Source: Mycolicibacterium psychrotolerans
GTDB lineage: Bacteria; Actinomycetota; Actinomycetes; Mycobacteriales; Mycobacteriaceae
NCBI RefSeq assembly: GCF_010729305.1
Contig: NZ_AP022574.1
Location: forward strand, 248,001-312,000
Direction: 5' to 3'
Length of the DNA: 64,000 nucleotides
Part shown: in pieces, positions 26,953 to 35,355 of the stretch
Numbering within the stretch: the stretch's first letter is position 1
Layout: each line of letters starts with the position of its first letter
Position numbers and translations under genes: made by a program
Notes under the pieces: model-generated
The model's database searches: none
The model's input: the letters and a program-made list of their open reading frames with translations, nothing else
What the model was told of the DNA's origin: nothing

Positions 26953-27488
26953 GCACCGCACGCATTCCCCCGGGTGGCTTCAAGGAACTCGGACCGGTCA
27001 ACTGGGCCATCTCCAAGGTCGGGGCCCGGGGCATCCGACGACCGCGATTCAGCCTCGTGAACGTGCTGGGCCGGCACCGGTTGCTGTTCCTGGCGTGGCT
27101 TCCGCAATCGCTGTACCTGCTCGGCGCAGGCAAGCTGTCCCGGCGCGACGCGGAGTTCGTGATCCTGCGCGTGGGCCATCTGCGCGACTGCGAGTACGAA
27201 TTGCAGCAGCACCGCAGGCTGGCCCGCACCCGCGGCGTCGACGCGGCCACCCAGGCCGCGATCTTCGCCGGGCCCGACGCCGACGGCCTGACCGAGCGGG
27301 AACGCACGCTGCTCACCGCCACCGACGAGTTCGTCGTCACCCGCGGCGTCTCACCGCAGACCTGGCAGGCCCTGTCCCGGCACTACACCACCCAGCAACT
27401 GATCGAATTCTGCTTGCTCACAGCGCAATACGACGGCCTGGCCGCCACGATCACCACGCTGGGCGTACCGCTGGACTTCCCGGACTGA
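26949..27488 (+). CDS. AhpD/carboxymuconolactone decarboxylase-like protein (Rv0464c-like)
   Basis: 179 residues. The CMD fold motif is LRVGHLRDCEYELQQHRRLAR. It has one cysteine, while the second cysteine of the AhpD CxxC is replaced, so a classical peroxidase-reductase cycle is unlikely. The E and H of the proton relay are kept. The ATG at 26949 overlaps the ramB stop, so the two are coupled. The physiological role is unknown. Confidence 0.84.
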   Translation: MSTARIPPGGFKELGPVNWAISKVGARGIRRPRFSLVNVLGRHRLLFLAWLPQSLYLLGAGKLSRRDAEFVILRVGHLRDCEYELQQHRRLARTRGVDAATQAAIFAGPDADGLTERERTLLTATDEFVVTRGVSPQTWQALSRHYTTQQLIEFCLLTAQYDGLAATITTLGVPLDFPD

Positions 27489-27494
27489 CGGCGC

Positions 27495-28580
27495 TCACCA
27501 GACGTCGGCGGCGATGACGACGCGGTCGCCGCCGCGGGCCTTCGCCTCGTACATCGCGGTGTCCGCCGCGGTGATCACCTCGTCGAGGTCCGAGCCGTAT
27601 CTCGTGCTCGTTGCCAGGCCGATGCTGACGGTGACGGCGGGTTGGGCGGGTGCGGAGACCGACGTCCGGATCCGTTCGGCGACGGCACCGGCCTGGCCCG
27701 CCGAGATCCGGTCCACCACCAGGAACTCCTCGCCGCCCCAGCGCACCACGACGGCCTCGCTGCGCACGCTCTGCCGGATCCTGCGCGCGGTGCGGATCAG
27801 GACCTCGTCACCGACGGCGTGGCCGAGGGTGTCGTTGACCGCCTTGAAACCGTCGACATCGATCAGCAGTGCACACAGATCGGACTGCAGAGGCGCGCTC
27901 TCGTCGAGCCGCTTGATCGACACCGCCAGACCGCGACGGTTCGTCAGCTCGGTCAGCGGGTCGGTCAGCGACTGCTTCGAACTGCCCTGCAGCAACCAGA
28001 ATCCGAACTGCAGGGCCGGCAGGATGCAGACGGTGACCAGCAGCGCGATGACCGCCCGCGACACCGCGACCTGCAGCCCGTATTCCGGGGCGCTCACCGC
28101 CAGCCACACCGCGATGCCGACGACCGAGACCGTGCACCACGCGATGTGGGCCAGATGCAGCCGCGGGCCGTGGAAGAACACCACATAGCCGCCGGCGCAC
28201 AGCAGGATCGGGATCCCCGACATCGCCAGGTTCGCGTCGCCGAACAGCAGCGCCGAGATCGTCATGATCACGTCGACGAACGCCACCAACACCGTCGACT
28301 CCCGGACCGACGGCCACGGCAGCAGCGCCCAGCGTGCCGCCCAGCCCAGCGATCCGAGGGCCACGAACGCCCAGCCCGCGCGGATCAGAGGAGCGTCGAC
28401 ACCCGGCGGTGCGTACACGTTGAACAGGGAGAGCACGCCCATCGTCACCCCGATGCCGGCGATCACGTGCCGCAGCACCGACAGCAGCCCACGGCTGCGC
28501 AGAAAGTCGATGCGCCACTGGTATTCGTCGCGCTGGCGCCACCAGCGCAGGATCAAATTGTCGGCCACCCCGTCCCCCAC
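27495..28580 (-). CDS. membrane-bound diguanylate cyclase (GGDEF)
   Basis: 361 residues from GTG 28580. About five or six membrane segments span 35-200 and a C-terminal GGDEF domain begins at about 205 (SLTDPLTELTNRRG). The active-site motif is GGEEF at 282-286, so it should make cyclic-di-GMP. The RxxD inhibitory site usually 5 residues upstream is absent (VVVRW), implying no product inhibition. No EAL domain is present. It faces the AhpD-like gene and is not part of the M. tuberculosis gene order, so it may be an insertion. Confidence 0.9.
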   Translation of the reverse strand: MGDGVADNLILRWWRQRDEYQWRIDFLRSRGLLSVLRHVIAGIGVTMGVLSLFNVYAPPGVDAPLIRAGWAFVALGSLGWAARWALLPWPSVRESTVLVAFVDVIMTISALLFGDANLAMSGIPILLCAGGYVVFFHGPRLHLAHIAWCTVSVVGIAVWLAVSAPEYGLQVAVSRAVIALLVTVCILPALQFGFWLLQGSSKQSLTDPLTELTNRRGLAVSIKRLDESAPLQSDLCALLIDVDGFKAVNDTLGHAVGDEVLIRTARRIRQSVRSEAVVVRWGGEEFLVVDRISAGQAGAVAERIRTSVSAPAQPAVTVSIGLATSTRYGSDLDEVITAADTAMYEAKARGGDRVVIAADVW

Positions 28581-28627
28581 CGGCTCATTGTCTGGGATTG
28601 GGCCGCGGCGCCGTCAGCGATTGGCGG

Positions 28628-28906
28628 TTACAGGTACGTCACGCCCAGCACGGTGAGCGAGAACAGCACCGGCGACACCGGCAGCGCCCAGCAGAACACC
28701 GCCCACGCCTCGGCCCTGCGCGACTTCTGCTGCCACTGCCGCCAGCCCAGATAACCGCCCGCGATCGCGACGAGGAACGACACCGCGGCGACGACCAACA
28801 CCCACATCGGGATGTCGGTCGACCCGATGGCCGCGGAGATCCCGGCCAGCCACAGCATGTGGCCGACCACCAATCCGCCGATCCCGGCGACCCAGATCCC
28901 CCTCAA
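28628..28906 (-). CDS. small membrane protein (Rv0463-like)
   Basis: 92 residues with three predicted membrane segments (about 5-26, 33-53 and 72-92) and a basic loop QKSRRAE. The frame starts with TTG directly after the lpdC stop (TAATTG), implying coupling to lpdC. An internal GTG near residue 13 is an alternative. The function is unknown. Confidence 0.7.
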   Translation of the reverse strand: MRGIWVAGIGGLVVGHMLWLAGISAAIGSTDIPMWVLVVAAVSFLVAIAGGYLGWRQWQQKSRRAEAWAVFCWALPVSPVLFSLTVLGVTYL

Positions 28907-30301
28907 TTAGAAGTTGATCATGTGGCCGACCAGGCCGTGGAAGCACTCCTGCATCGCTTCCGACATGGTCGGGTGGGTGTGCACGTTGCGGGCGAGTTCG
29001 TTGGCGGTCAGGTCCCACTTCTGCGCCAGGGTCAGCTCGGGCAGCAGCTCGGAGACGTCGTGACCGATCAGGTGCCCGCCGAGCAGCTCGCCGTACTTCT
29101 TGTCGGCGACCAGCTTGACGAACCCGCTCGGGTCGCCGAGGCCGTGCGCCTTGCCGTTGGCGGTGAACGGGAACTTCGCGACCTGGACGTCGTAGCCCTC
29201 GTCGCGCGCCTGCTCCTCGGTGAGCCCGAAGCTGGCGACCTGGGGCTGGCAGAAGGTCGCGCGCGGCAGCATCCGGTAGTCCCCGAACGCCAGCGTCTCC
29301 GCTCCGGCGATGGTCTCGGCCGCGACCACGCCCATCGCCTCGGCGACGTGGGCGAGCTGCAGCTTGGCAGTGACGTCGCCGATCGCGTAGATGTGGCCGA
29401 CGTTGGTGCGCATGTAGTCGTCGATGCCGATGGCCTTGCGCTCGGTCAGCTCGACACCGGCCTTGTCGAGGCCGAAGCCCTCGACGTTGGGCGCGAAACC
29501 GATGGCCTGCAGCACCTTGTCCGCCTTGAGCTCGTCTGTTTTGCCGTCCTTGCTGACAGTGACGGTGACCTGTTTGCCATCATCATCAATCTTCTCCACC
29601 TTGGTGCCGGTGAGGATCTTCACGCCCAGCTTCTTGTACTGCTTCTCAATCTCCTTGGAGATCTCGGCATCCTCGTTGGGCAGCGCCCGGGGCAGGAACT
29701 CGACAATCGTGACGTCGACGCCGTAATTCTTCATCACGTACGCGAACTCCATGCCGATGGCACCGGCGCCGGCGATGATGATCGAGCCGGGCAGCTCCCG
29801 GGTCATGATCTGCTTCTCGTAGGTGACGACGTTCTCCGACAATGACGTGCCCGGCACCAAGCGGGTGCTGGAGCCGGTCGCGATGATCGCGTTGTCGAAC
29901 TCGAGCTTCTCAGTCCCGCCGTCGTTGAGATCGACCTCGATGCTGTTGGGACCGGTGAACTTCCCGTAGCCATGAACCTCGGTGATCTTGTTCTTCTTCA
30001 TCAGGAAGTGCACCCCGGCAACCCGGCCGTCGGCGACCTTGCGGCTACGGTCGAAGGCGGCGCCGTAGTCGAAGCTGACGTCCCCGCCGATGCCGAATGT
30101 CTTGGCCTCCTTGGTGAAGATCTGAGCCAGCTCGGCGTTGCGCAGCAGCGCCTTGGACGGGATACACCCGACGTTGAGGCACACCCCGCCCCAGTACTTG
30201 GGTTCGACAACCGCGGTGTTCAGCCCGAGTTGCGCTGCGCGAATGGCCGCGACGTATCCGCCGGGGCCGCCTCCGAGAACGACGACGTCATAGTGGGTCA
30301 C
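28907..30301 (-). CDS. lpdC: dihydrolipoyl dehydrogenase LpdC
   Basis: 464 residues, GTG start. The FAD motif [20 protein letters not shown] is at the N-terminus. The redox disulfide is [13 protein letters not shown], the NAD motif is [11 protein letters not shown] and the catalytic His-Glu pair is in [12 protein letters not shown]. It is the E3 subunit shared by pyruvate and 2-oxoglutarate dehydrogenases and the mycobacterial peroxynitrite reductase/peroxidase complex. It is followed by the small membrane gene. Confidence 0.96.
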   Translation of the reverse strand: MTHYDVVVLGGGPGGYVAAIRAAQLGLNTAVVEPKYWGGVCLNVGCIPSKALLRNAELAQIFTKEAKTFGIGGDVSFDYGAAFDRSRKVADGRVAGVHFLMKKNKITEVHGYGKFTGPNSIEVDLNDGGTEKLEFDNAIIATGSSTRLVPGTSLSENVVTYEKQIMTRELPGSIIIAGAGAIGMEFAYVMKNYGVDVTIVEFLPRALPNEDAEISKEIEKQYKKLGVKILTGTKVEKIDDDGKQVTVTVSKDGKTDELKADKVLQAIGFAPNVEGFGLDKAGVELTERKAIGIDDYMRTNVGHIYAIGDVTAKLQLAHVAEAMGVVAAETIAGAETLAFGDYRMLPRATFCQPQVASFGLTEEQARDEGYDVQVAKFPFTANGKAHGLGDPSGFVKLVADKKYGELLGGHLIGHDVSELLPELTLAQKWDLTANELARNVHTHPTMSEAMQECFHGLVGHMINF

Positions 30302-30333
30302 GCCTTACCACCCTAGTGGTGTTCGTCGTCCGA

Positions 30334-30747
30334 CTACCGGGTGATCCAGCCGAAGACATATCCGCCGTAGAGCAGCGCGGCCCCCGCCGTCGAGGCCAGC
30401 GGCGCCGACATGAACGCGAGGGCCAGCGCGCTGACCGACGGCCGGTTCTGCACCATCGCGGTGAGCAGGCTGCCGACGATGCACGCCACCAGGTACACCA
30501 GCACCGCGAACACCGGCAGGGCCTTGTCCAGCGAGTGATACCACCAGTAGTACAGGCCGGCCCCGGCCGCGGCGGCGAGGATCCAGACCGCGGCGGTGAC
30601 GAGCACGAACCGCCACCGGCCCAGGAATTGCGGCACTCCGGGGACGACGACCGGTGCGGCGGTGTGCGGTGCGGGGTCGTCGATCACGCTCTGCGCGGCG
30701 AAGCCGCCGGTGAACTCCGGGGTGTAGGGCTGCGTGTGTTCAGACAC
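30334..30747 (-). CDS. membrane protein (Rv0461-like)
   Basis: 137 residues. A soluble 42-residue head precedes three hydrophobic segments (about 47-66, 76-98 and 106-132). No motif of known function is visible. It overlaps the upstream small membrane gene by 8 bp, so the pair is co-translated, and lies 32 bp before lpdC on the same strand. Confidence 0.75.
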   Translation of the reverse strand: MSEHTQPYTPEFTGGFAAQSVIDDPAPHTAAPVVVPGVPQFLGRWRFVLVTAAVWILAAAAGAGLYYWWYHSLDKALPVFAVLVYLVACIVGSLLTAMVQNRPSVSALALAFMSAPLASTAGAALLYGGYVFGWITR

Positions 30748-31018
30748 CGGTGGCCACCTGCAGGGCGGCCAGTGCGCCGAACCAGCCGGGCCCCACGGCG
30801 AGGACGAGCGCGCCCAGCGCGGTGACCCAGCGTCGACCGGACATCAGGATGGTCAGGGTGCCGAGAACGCCGGGGATGCCGACGACGAGGGCGATGACGA
30901 CGTCGGGCCGGACGGGCGCAGTGATCTCGACGGCGGCGAGGAGCGCGCCCATCATGCCGAGAGCGACGCCGACGATCATCACTCCGGCCAACACCGATGC
31001 GCGGGGCAGCGGGATCAC
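30740..31018 (-). CDS. small hydrophobic protein (Rv0460-like)
   Basis: 92 residues, nearly all hydrophobic, with three predicted membrane segments (about 8-30, 38-60 and 66-90) joined by short polar turns such as MSGRRW. Function unknown. It is first in the short operon leading to the Rv0461-like gene and lpdC. The 451-bp region upstream (31019-31469) holds a palindrome and gene remnants, described separately. Confidence 0.72.
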   Translation of the reverse strand: MIPLPRASVLAGVMIVGVALGMMGALLAAVEITAPVRPDVVIALVVGIPGVLGTLTILMSGRRWVTALGALVLAVGPGWFGALAALQVATGV

Positions 31019-31082
31019 TTCTCGACGGTAACGCCGGTGCAGCGGCTTTCCGGGGAGGCGCGCTGGGGACGCAGGCGGCCTG

Positions 31083-31132
31083 GTGTGTAGTCAGATCGCG
31101 AATTCGCGCCGCACGGCGATCTGGGCGCACAC
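31083..31132. repeat. intergenic palindrome, copy 3 of the repeat family
   Basis: GTGTG-tagt-CAGATCGC (31083-31099) pairs with GCGATCTG-ggcg-CACAC (31116-31132), leaving four central mismatches. Read on the minus strand the arm begins GTGTGCGCCCA, close to the TGCGCCCAA end of copy 1. The loop holds GAATTCGCG. Confidence 0.5.
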
Positions 31133-31147
31133 TACGCGCGAGGCGCA

Positions 31148-31206
31148 CTACCTCAGCGGCATCGGGCAGACGTCGACACCATCGGCCACGACGTGCGTCC
31201 CGCTCG
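31148..31206 (-). pseudogene. duplicated C-terminal tail of the DUF779 gene (remnant)
   Basis: Fifty-nine bases match 31470-31528 at 53 positions by my count. In the minus frame they encode SGTHVVADGVDVCPMPLR plus a stop, against SGTHVVAEGVDACPMPLK in the intact gene. The open frame continues upstream to 31444, but that part shows no DUF779 similarity. This is a decayed second copy or the scar of a recombination event. Confidence 0.65.
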
Positions 31207-31319
31207 GATGTGCTCCACAACGCGGCGGCGTCACGAAGGACGCGACCGCATTTTGGTGCGGTTCACCCCCATAGGCGCACATGACTTTCGCGAGTGGGAA
31301 AGCTCCTGGTTGACATTGA

Positions 31320-31463
31320 CGATCTAAAGGTGTCCTCGGCGCGGCAAGCGATTTCGGAACGAACCTCACTGATGACCGCGCGCTGAGCGCGCTGCGTTCG
31401 CTGCAGCGCAAGATCGTCACCGGAGAACGCATCAAGCTGCTCATCGCAGCGGCTTTCAGGTGA
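31320..31463 (+). pseudogene. orphan 3' fragment of an unrecognised gene
   Basis: A start-less open frame of about 46 codons follows in-frame stops and ends with TGA at 31461-31463. It encodes an amphipathic, protein-like sequence ending TGERIKLLIAAAFR. I cannot name the family. It lies between the duplicated DUF779 tail and the intact gene, so the 31.1-31.5 kb stretch looks like decayed coding DNA. Confidence 0.4.
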
Positions 31464-31469
31464 GGAGCT

Positions 31470-31955
31470 CTACTTCAGCGGCATCGGGCAGGCGTCGACG
31501 CCCTCGGCCACCACGTGCGTTCCGCTCGACACGGGTCGTTCACCGCGCTCGTATGCCGTGCCCGTCACCACCGCTTCGGCGGCCAGGGCCCGGTTCTCCT
31601 CGTCGGTGAACGCGCGGCCCCGGGACAGGAACCGCTTGCCCTCGGGGGCCTCGAGGCTGAAGCCGCCGCCACGGCCGGGCACCACGTCGATCACCAACTG
31701 CGTGTGCTTCCAGGCGTCGAACTGCGGACCGGAGATCCACACCGGCACCCCGTCGCCGACGTCGAAGACGGCGAGCAGCACGTCGCGATCGCCGACGACG
31801 AAGTCCCCGTCGGGGTAACACATCGGCGAGGAGCCGTCGCAGCATCCGCCGGACTGGTGGAACATCAGCGCGCCGTGCCGATCCTGCAGGGTGCGCAGCA
31901 GGTCGGCCGCCGCGGCGGTGATCAGGGCTCGGTTCGGTGCGGGCACGTCATCCAT
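31470..31955 (-). CDS. DUF779 family protein (Rv0459-like)
   Basis: 161 residues from ATG 31955. The signature FHQSGGCCDGSSPMCYPDGDF has three cysteines that probably bind metal, and VDVVPGRGGGFSLEAPEGKRF follows. DUF779 proteins are usually encoded beside aldehyde dehydrogenases or acetoin genes. A GTG at 31946 is better spaced from the AGGAGG site than the ATG and would remove the overlap with the upstream stop at 31948, so the true start may be there. It is last in the butanediol operon. Confidence 0.86.
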   Translation of the reverse strand: MDDVPAPNRALITAAAADLLRTLQDRHGALMFHQSGGCCDGSSPMCYPDGDFVVGDRDVLLAVFDVGDGVPVWISGPQFDAWKHTQLVIDVVPGRGGGFSLEAPEGKRFLSRGRAFTDEENRALAAEAVVTGTAYERGERPVSSGTHVVAEGVDACPMPLK

Positions 31956-33237
31956 CCTCCTCCAACCGGGCGGCCCGGATGGCCGGCGCCGTCGACGGCG
32001 GCAGCAGCGCGCGCCGATCCTGGGGATAGCAGACCGTGAGCCCGACCGACGACGCGAACCGGTAGGGCTGCGCGGCGAGCAGGCCGACGAACTGCTTGCG
32101 CAGCCGCGACATCTCGGCGCGCACCGTCACCACCCGGGAGCGGTCGCCGTAGAGATCCTCGGCCAGTTGCGGCGCGGAGCGGCCCTGCGGCGAGCGTGCC
32201 AGCGCGCACAGGATCTCGGCATGGCGCAGGGACAGGTCGTGGCGCCAGCACCCGAACTCCCCCGTCAGACGCAGCGACGGCTTGTCCGGATCGGCGAAGT
32301 CCAGCGTCACCTGCGACACGTGGGGGGCGCCGGCGTCGTCGTCGCCGTCGGCCAGCCGCACCAGCCAGCCACCGGGCAGCGGCTCGACGGCGCACGGTCC
32401 CAACGTCGCGAGCCACACCCGGCCCGGACCCATCTGGTCGGGCAGCAGGATCCGGTTGTGCAGAGGCATCGCGTCGACCGCGGCAACCCAGCCCTCGGTG
32501 TCCACGGCCAGCGCGGGGGTGCCCATGCGGGCCAGGATCGGCGCGGCCAGCGCGCGCAGCCGGTTCAGCGTGCGGTCGTGCTCGGAGCGCAGGTGCGATT
32601 CGGCCAGCCGCGCGACGGCGTCGACGAGCGCGATGGTGGTGGGATGCACGGTCGCGGCCGGGCCGGACACGTCCACGACGCCGATGACCTGCCCGGTCCG
32701 CGGGTCGCGGATCGGCGCTCCCGCGCACGTCCAGGAGTGGTGGCTGCGCAAGAAGTGCTCGGCGGAGAACACCTGGACCGCGCGTTGCGCGGCGAGCGCG
32801 GTGCCGATCGCATTGGTGCCGACGGCCCCTTCGCCCCAGTGCGCGCCCTCCACGAAGCCGAGCCGGTCGGCGTTGCTCAGCACCGCCGGGGAGCCGCTGC
32901 GCCACAGCACCCGGCCCTGCGCGTCGGCGACGACGAGGATGTTCTCCCCGTCGGCGACCAGCGACTCGAGGCCGTGCGAGATCTCGTCGAGCACCTCCAT
33001 CAGGCCCGACGCCCGCCGCAGCGCCTCTAGGCCACCGGTCTCGACCACCGGGGTGTCGCTGGGTTCGATCCCTCGGGCCAGCAGCCGCTGCCACGAGTCG
33101 CCGATCACCTCGCGGGGCCGCGCCGGCGCCCGGTGCCCGGCCATCGTCGCGTCGTAGACAGCCGACATCAGCCGCGCGTAGCTGCGCGGATCCTCGCCGA
33201 CGGCCACGGCGGGTTCAGGCACGGACGACCCTGGCAT
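31948..33237 (-). CDS. GAF-domain transcriptional regulator (AcoR-like, without AAA domain)
   Basis: 429 residues. The N-terminal half is the AcoR-type sensor region: the GAF domain (about 75-200) contains ENILVVADAQGRVLWRSG and FVEGAHWGEGAVGTNAIG. The SHHSWTCAGAPIRDPRTG motif is also typical of acetoin/aldehyde catabolism regulators. No sigma-54 AAA+ domain is present. The C-terminal part (about 330-400) reads as a winged helix (LSLRHAEILCALARSPQGRS). It likely senses a small metabolite and controls the adjacent dehydrogenases. Start ATG 33237, 23 bp after the SDR stop. Confidence 0.82.
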   Translation of the reverse strand: MPGSSVPEPAVAVGEDPRSYARLMSAVYDATMAGHRAPARPREVIGDSWQRLLARGIEPSDTPVVETGGLEALRRASGLMEVLDEISHGLESLVADGENILVVADAQGRVLWRSGSPAVLSNADRLGFVEGAHWGEGAVGTNAIGTALAAQRAVQVFSAEHFLRSHHSWTCAGAPIRDPRTGQVIGVVDVSGPAATVHPTTIALVDAVARLAESHLRSEHDRTLNRLRALAAPILARMGTPALAVDTEGWVAAVDAMPLHNRILLPDQMGPGRVWLATLGPCAVEPLPGGWLVRLADGDDDAGAPHVSQVTLDFADPDKPSLRLTGEFGCWRHDLSLRHAEILCALARSPQGRSAPQLAEDLYGDRSRVVTVRAEMSRLRKQFVGLLAAQPYRFASSVGLTVCYPQDRRALLPPSTAPAIRAARLEEDG

Positions 33238-33260
33238 CACTGGCGATTGTGCTCTCCATT

Positions 33261-34040
33261 TCAGCGGTAAACCAGGCCGCCGTCGATGAGGCCGGCCTGG
33301 CCGGTCATGTAGTCGGAGTCGGGCCCGGCCAGATACGACACGAAGCCCGCGACGTCGTCGGGCGTCTCGGCGCGACCGAGTGCGATGCCGCCGACGAACT
33401 TGTCGTAGGTCTCCCCCTCGGCGGCGCCGGTCAGTTCGGCGAACCGCTTGTCGATCTCCACCCACATGTCGGTGCCGACCACGCCGGGGCAGTAGGCGTT
33501 GACGGTGATGCCATCGGCGGCGTGCTCCTTGGCCGCGGCCTGGGTGAGGGCCCGCACCGCGAACTTGGTCGCGCTGTAGGGCCCGAGCATCGCGAAGCCG
33601 TCGTGCCCGGCGATGGAGGAGGCGTTGATGATCTTGCCGCGGGTGCCCGTCTTCGTGAATTGCGCGACGGCGGCCTGGATGCCCCACAGCACGCCGTCGA
33701 CATTGATCGCCCACAACTTCTTCAGCTCCGCGGGCGTCACGTCGATGATCGGGCCGACCAGGGCGATGCCGGCGTTGTTGACCATGATGTCGAGACCGCC
33801 GAGTGCGGAGGCGGTGTGCTCCACGGCGGCGAACACCTGCTCGCGCTCACTCACGTCGGCAACGAATGTTGTTGCTTTACCCCCGATTTCGGTGATCTCG
33901 TCGGCCACGCGATCGATGCCGTCCCCGGTGACGTCGACCAGCGCGATGTCGGCGCCGTCACGTGCCAGCCGCAGCGCGATGCCGCGCCCGATACCGCGTG
34001 CGGCGCCGGTGACCAGGGCGACTTTTCCGTTGAGTGTCAT
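33261..34040 (-). CDS. SDR dehydrogenase, probable acetoin/diacetyl reductase
   Basis: 259-residue classical SDR. TGAARGIGRGIA is the nucleotide motif, NNAG is in IMVNNAGIALVG, and the catalytic S...YxxxK lies in NASSIAGHDGFAMLGPYSATK. Overall pattern and operon context (butanediol dehydrogenase 1 bp upstream, AcoR-like regulator downstream) point to acetoin or diacetyl as substrate. Sequence alone cannot exclude another secondary alcohol. Confidence 0.8.
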   Translation of the reverse strand: MTLNGKVALVTGAARGIGRGIALRLARDGADIALVDVTGDGIDRVADEITEIGGKATTFVADVSEREQVFAAVEHTASALGGLDIMVNNAGIALVGPIIDVTPAELKKLWAINVDGVLWGIQAAVAQFTKTGTRGKIINASSIAGHDGFAMLGPYSATKFAVRALTQAAAKEHAADGITVNAYCPGVVGTDMWVEIDKRFAELTGAAEGETYDKFVGGIALGRAETPDDVAGFVSYLAGPDSDYMTGQAGLIDGGLVYR

Positions 34041-34041
34041 G

Positions 34042-35094
34042 TCAATTCGCTCCGTTGGGATCGACGAGAACCTTCATCTTGGTGCCGGCGTGCAGCGCCT
34101 CGAACCCCTCGTCGACGACGTCGTCGAGCGGGATCCGGGTCACCCAGCCGGTGGTGTCGTAGCGACCGTCGGCCATCAGCGCGATCACTGCTTCGAAGTC
34201 CGCACCGGTGTAGCACAGCGACCCCTGGATCCGGGACTCGTTCATCACCAGGTTCAGAAGCGGTGTCTCCAGCGGTTTCTCGTAGATCGCCACGCTGATC
34301 ATCGGCCGCCGCGAGCCGACGCACGCCAGCGCCGCGCTCACCGCGGGCGTCACGCCCGCGGCGTCGAACACCGCGTCCGCGCCGTTGCCGGAGGTGTGCT
34401 CGGCGATGAACGCGGCGACGTCGGTGCCCGTCGGGTCGAGTGTCCGCGCGCCGAGCGCCTCGATGGCCGCACGCCGGGTCGGCGAGGGCTCGACGACGAA
34501 GACGTCCTCGAGCCCCTTGCCGCGCAGGGCGAACCACAATCCGATGCCGATGGGGCCGGCGCCGAACACCATCGCGGTGTCGCCGGCCTTGACGTCGCCG
34601 AGGGTGGCCGCGTGATAGGCCACCGACATCGGCTCGACGAGCGCACCGAGTTCCAGCGACACACTGTCGGGTAGCCGGTGCAGCATCGACGTCGGCACGA
34701 CGGTGGACTCGGCCATGCCGCCGTCGGACATCAGCCCGTGGAAGCCGATCTGCTGACAGACGTTGTAGTTGCCTGCCCGGCAGGGTCCGCAGTGGTCGCA
34801 TTTGTAGATCGGCTCGACGGCGACGCGGTCGCCCTCGCTCCACCCGGTCACGCCGTCACCGACTGCGGTGATGGTGCCGGAGAACTCGTGGCCCATCGTC
34901 AGGGGCAGCTGCGCGCCGGTCAGGGGGTGCGGGGACGTCGGCACGAAGATGGGTCCGGCGTAGTACTCGTGCAGGTCGGTGCCGCAGATGCCGTTGTAGC
35001 CGACCTGAAGTTTCACAGTGCCGGGGCGGACCTCCGGTTCGGCGACGTCGTCGATCTCGAGCTTGTTCGGTCCGTAGTAGACAGCTGCTTTCAT
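34042..35094 (-). CDS. zinc-dependent 2,3-butanediol dehydrogenase-like
   Basis: 350-residue medium-chain dehydrogenase. Catalytic zinc ligands are C and E/H in GICGTDLHEYY and GHEFSG. The structural zinc cysteines are in YKCDHCGPCRAGNYNVC. The NAD(P) motif is VFGAGPIGIGLW. The HEYYAGP sequence is typical of the (R,R)-butanediol dehydrogenase group. It is the first gene of the minus-strand operon with the SDR, GAF regulator and DUF779 gene, and is divergent from the monooxygenase. Confidence 0.85.
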   Translation of the reverse strand: MKAAVYYGPNKLEIDDVAEPEVRPGTVKLQVGYNGICGTDLHEYYAGPIFVPTSPHPLTGAQLPLTMGHEFSGTITAVGDGVTGWSEGDRVAVEPIYKCDHCGPCRAGNYNVCQQIGFHGLMSDGGMAESTVVPTSMLHRLPDSVSLELGALVEPMSVAYHAATLGDVKAGDTAMVFGAGPIGIGLWFALRGKGLEDVFVVEPSPTRRAAIEALGARTLDPTGTDVAAFIAEHTSGNGADAVFDAAGVTPAVSAALACVGSRRPMISVAIYEKPLETPLLNLVMNESRIQGSLCYTGADFEAVIALMADGRYDTTGWVTRIPLDDVVDEGFEALHAGTKMKVLVDPNGAN

Positions 35095-35139
35095 AGCGGC
35101 ATGTCTATGTGACCGCGGCCACACCGCGAAAGAGTTGCA

Positions 35140-35185
35140 GGGGGTTGCAGCGGGCGTGCCCTGGGGGTTGCAGCGGGCGTGCCCT
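35140..35185. repeat. perfect 23-bp tandem direct repeat in the divergent promoter
   Basis: GGGGGTTGCAGCGGGCG plus TGCCCT occurs twice head to tail (35140-35162 and 35163-35185) with no mismatch. A partial GAGTTGCAG precedes it. The repeated GTTGCA word recurs in the palindrome at 35299-35316, so these may be operator half-sites. Confidence 0.6.
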
Positions 35186-35199
35186 GTTACCCACCTGCC

Positions 35200-35264
35200 C
35201 GCCCAAACGTCGGTTTGGGCGCCCATACGCGGCGTGTCGCCACCCAAACGTTGGTTTGGGCGCA
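35200..35264. repeat. intergenic palindrome, copy 4 (two hairpins)
   Basis: CGCCCAAAC-GTCG-GTTTGGGCG (35200-35221) and CCCAAAC-GTTG-GTTTGGG followed by CGCA (35243-35264) are two short hairpins with related arms. The 18 bases at 35246-35263 are the exact reverse complement of 8703-8720. Confidence 0.6.
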
Positions 35265-35298
35265 CGAGGGGGGCGGCGTCAGGGTCGCCGACCGGATA

Positions 35299-35316
35299 GT
35301 TGCAACGCTTCGCAAC
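35299..35316. promoter_or_regulatory. palindromic operator candidate GTTGC-N8-GCAAC
   Basis: GTTGCAACGCTTCGCAAC lies 40 bp upstream of the monooxygenase start. Together with the GTTGCA words of the tandem repeat it is a plausible binding site for the GAF regulator encoded in the divergent operon. This assignment is inference from position and symmetry. Confidence 0.45.
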
Positions 35317-35355
35317 TCTTGTGCCGCCCTGGCTCCAGGGTGTGGTCTGGCTCAC

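Noticed and set aside
31148..31444. 98-residue minus-strand open frame as a real gene
   Set aside because: Only its last 20 codons resemble a known protein (the DUF779 tail); the rest is non-homologous and there is no ribosome site.
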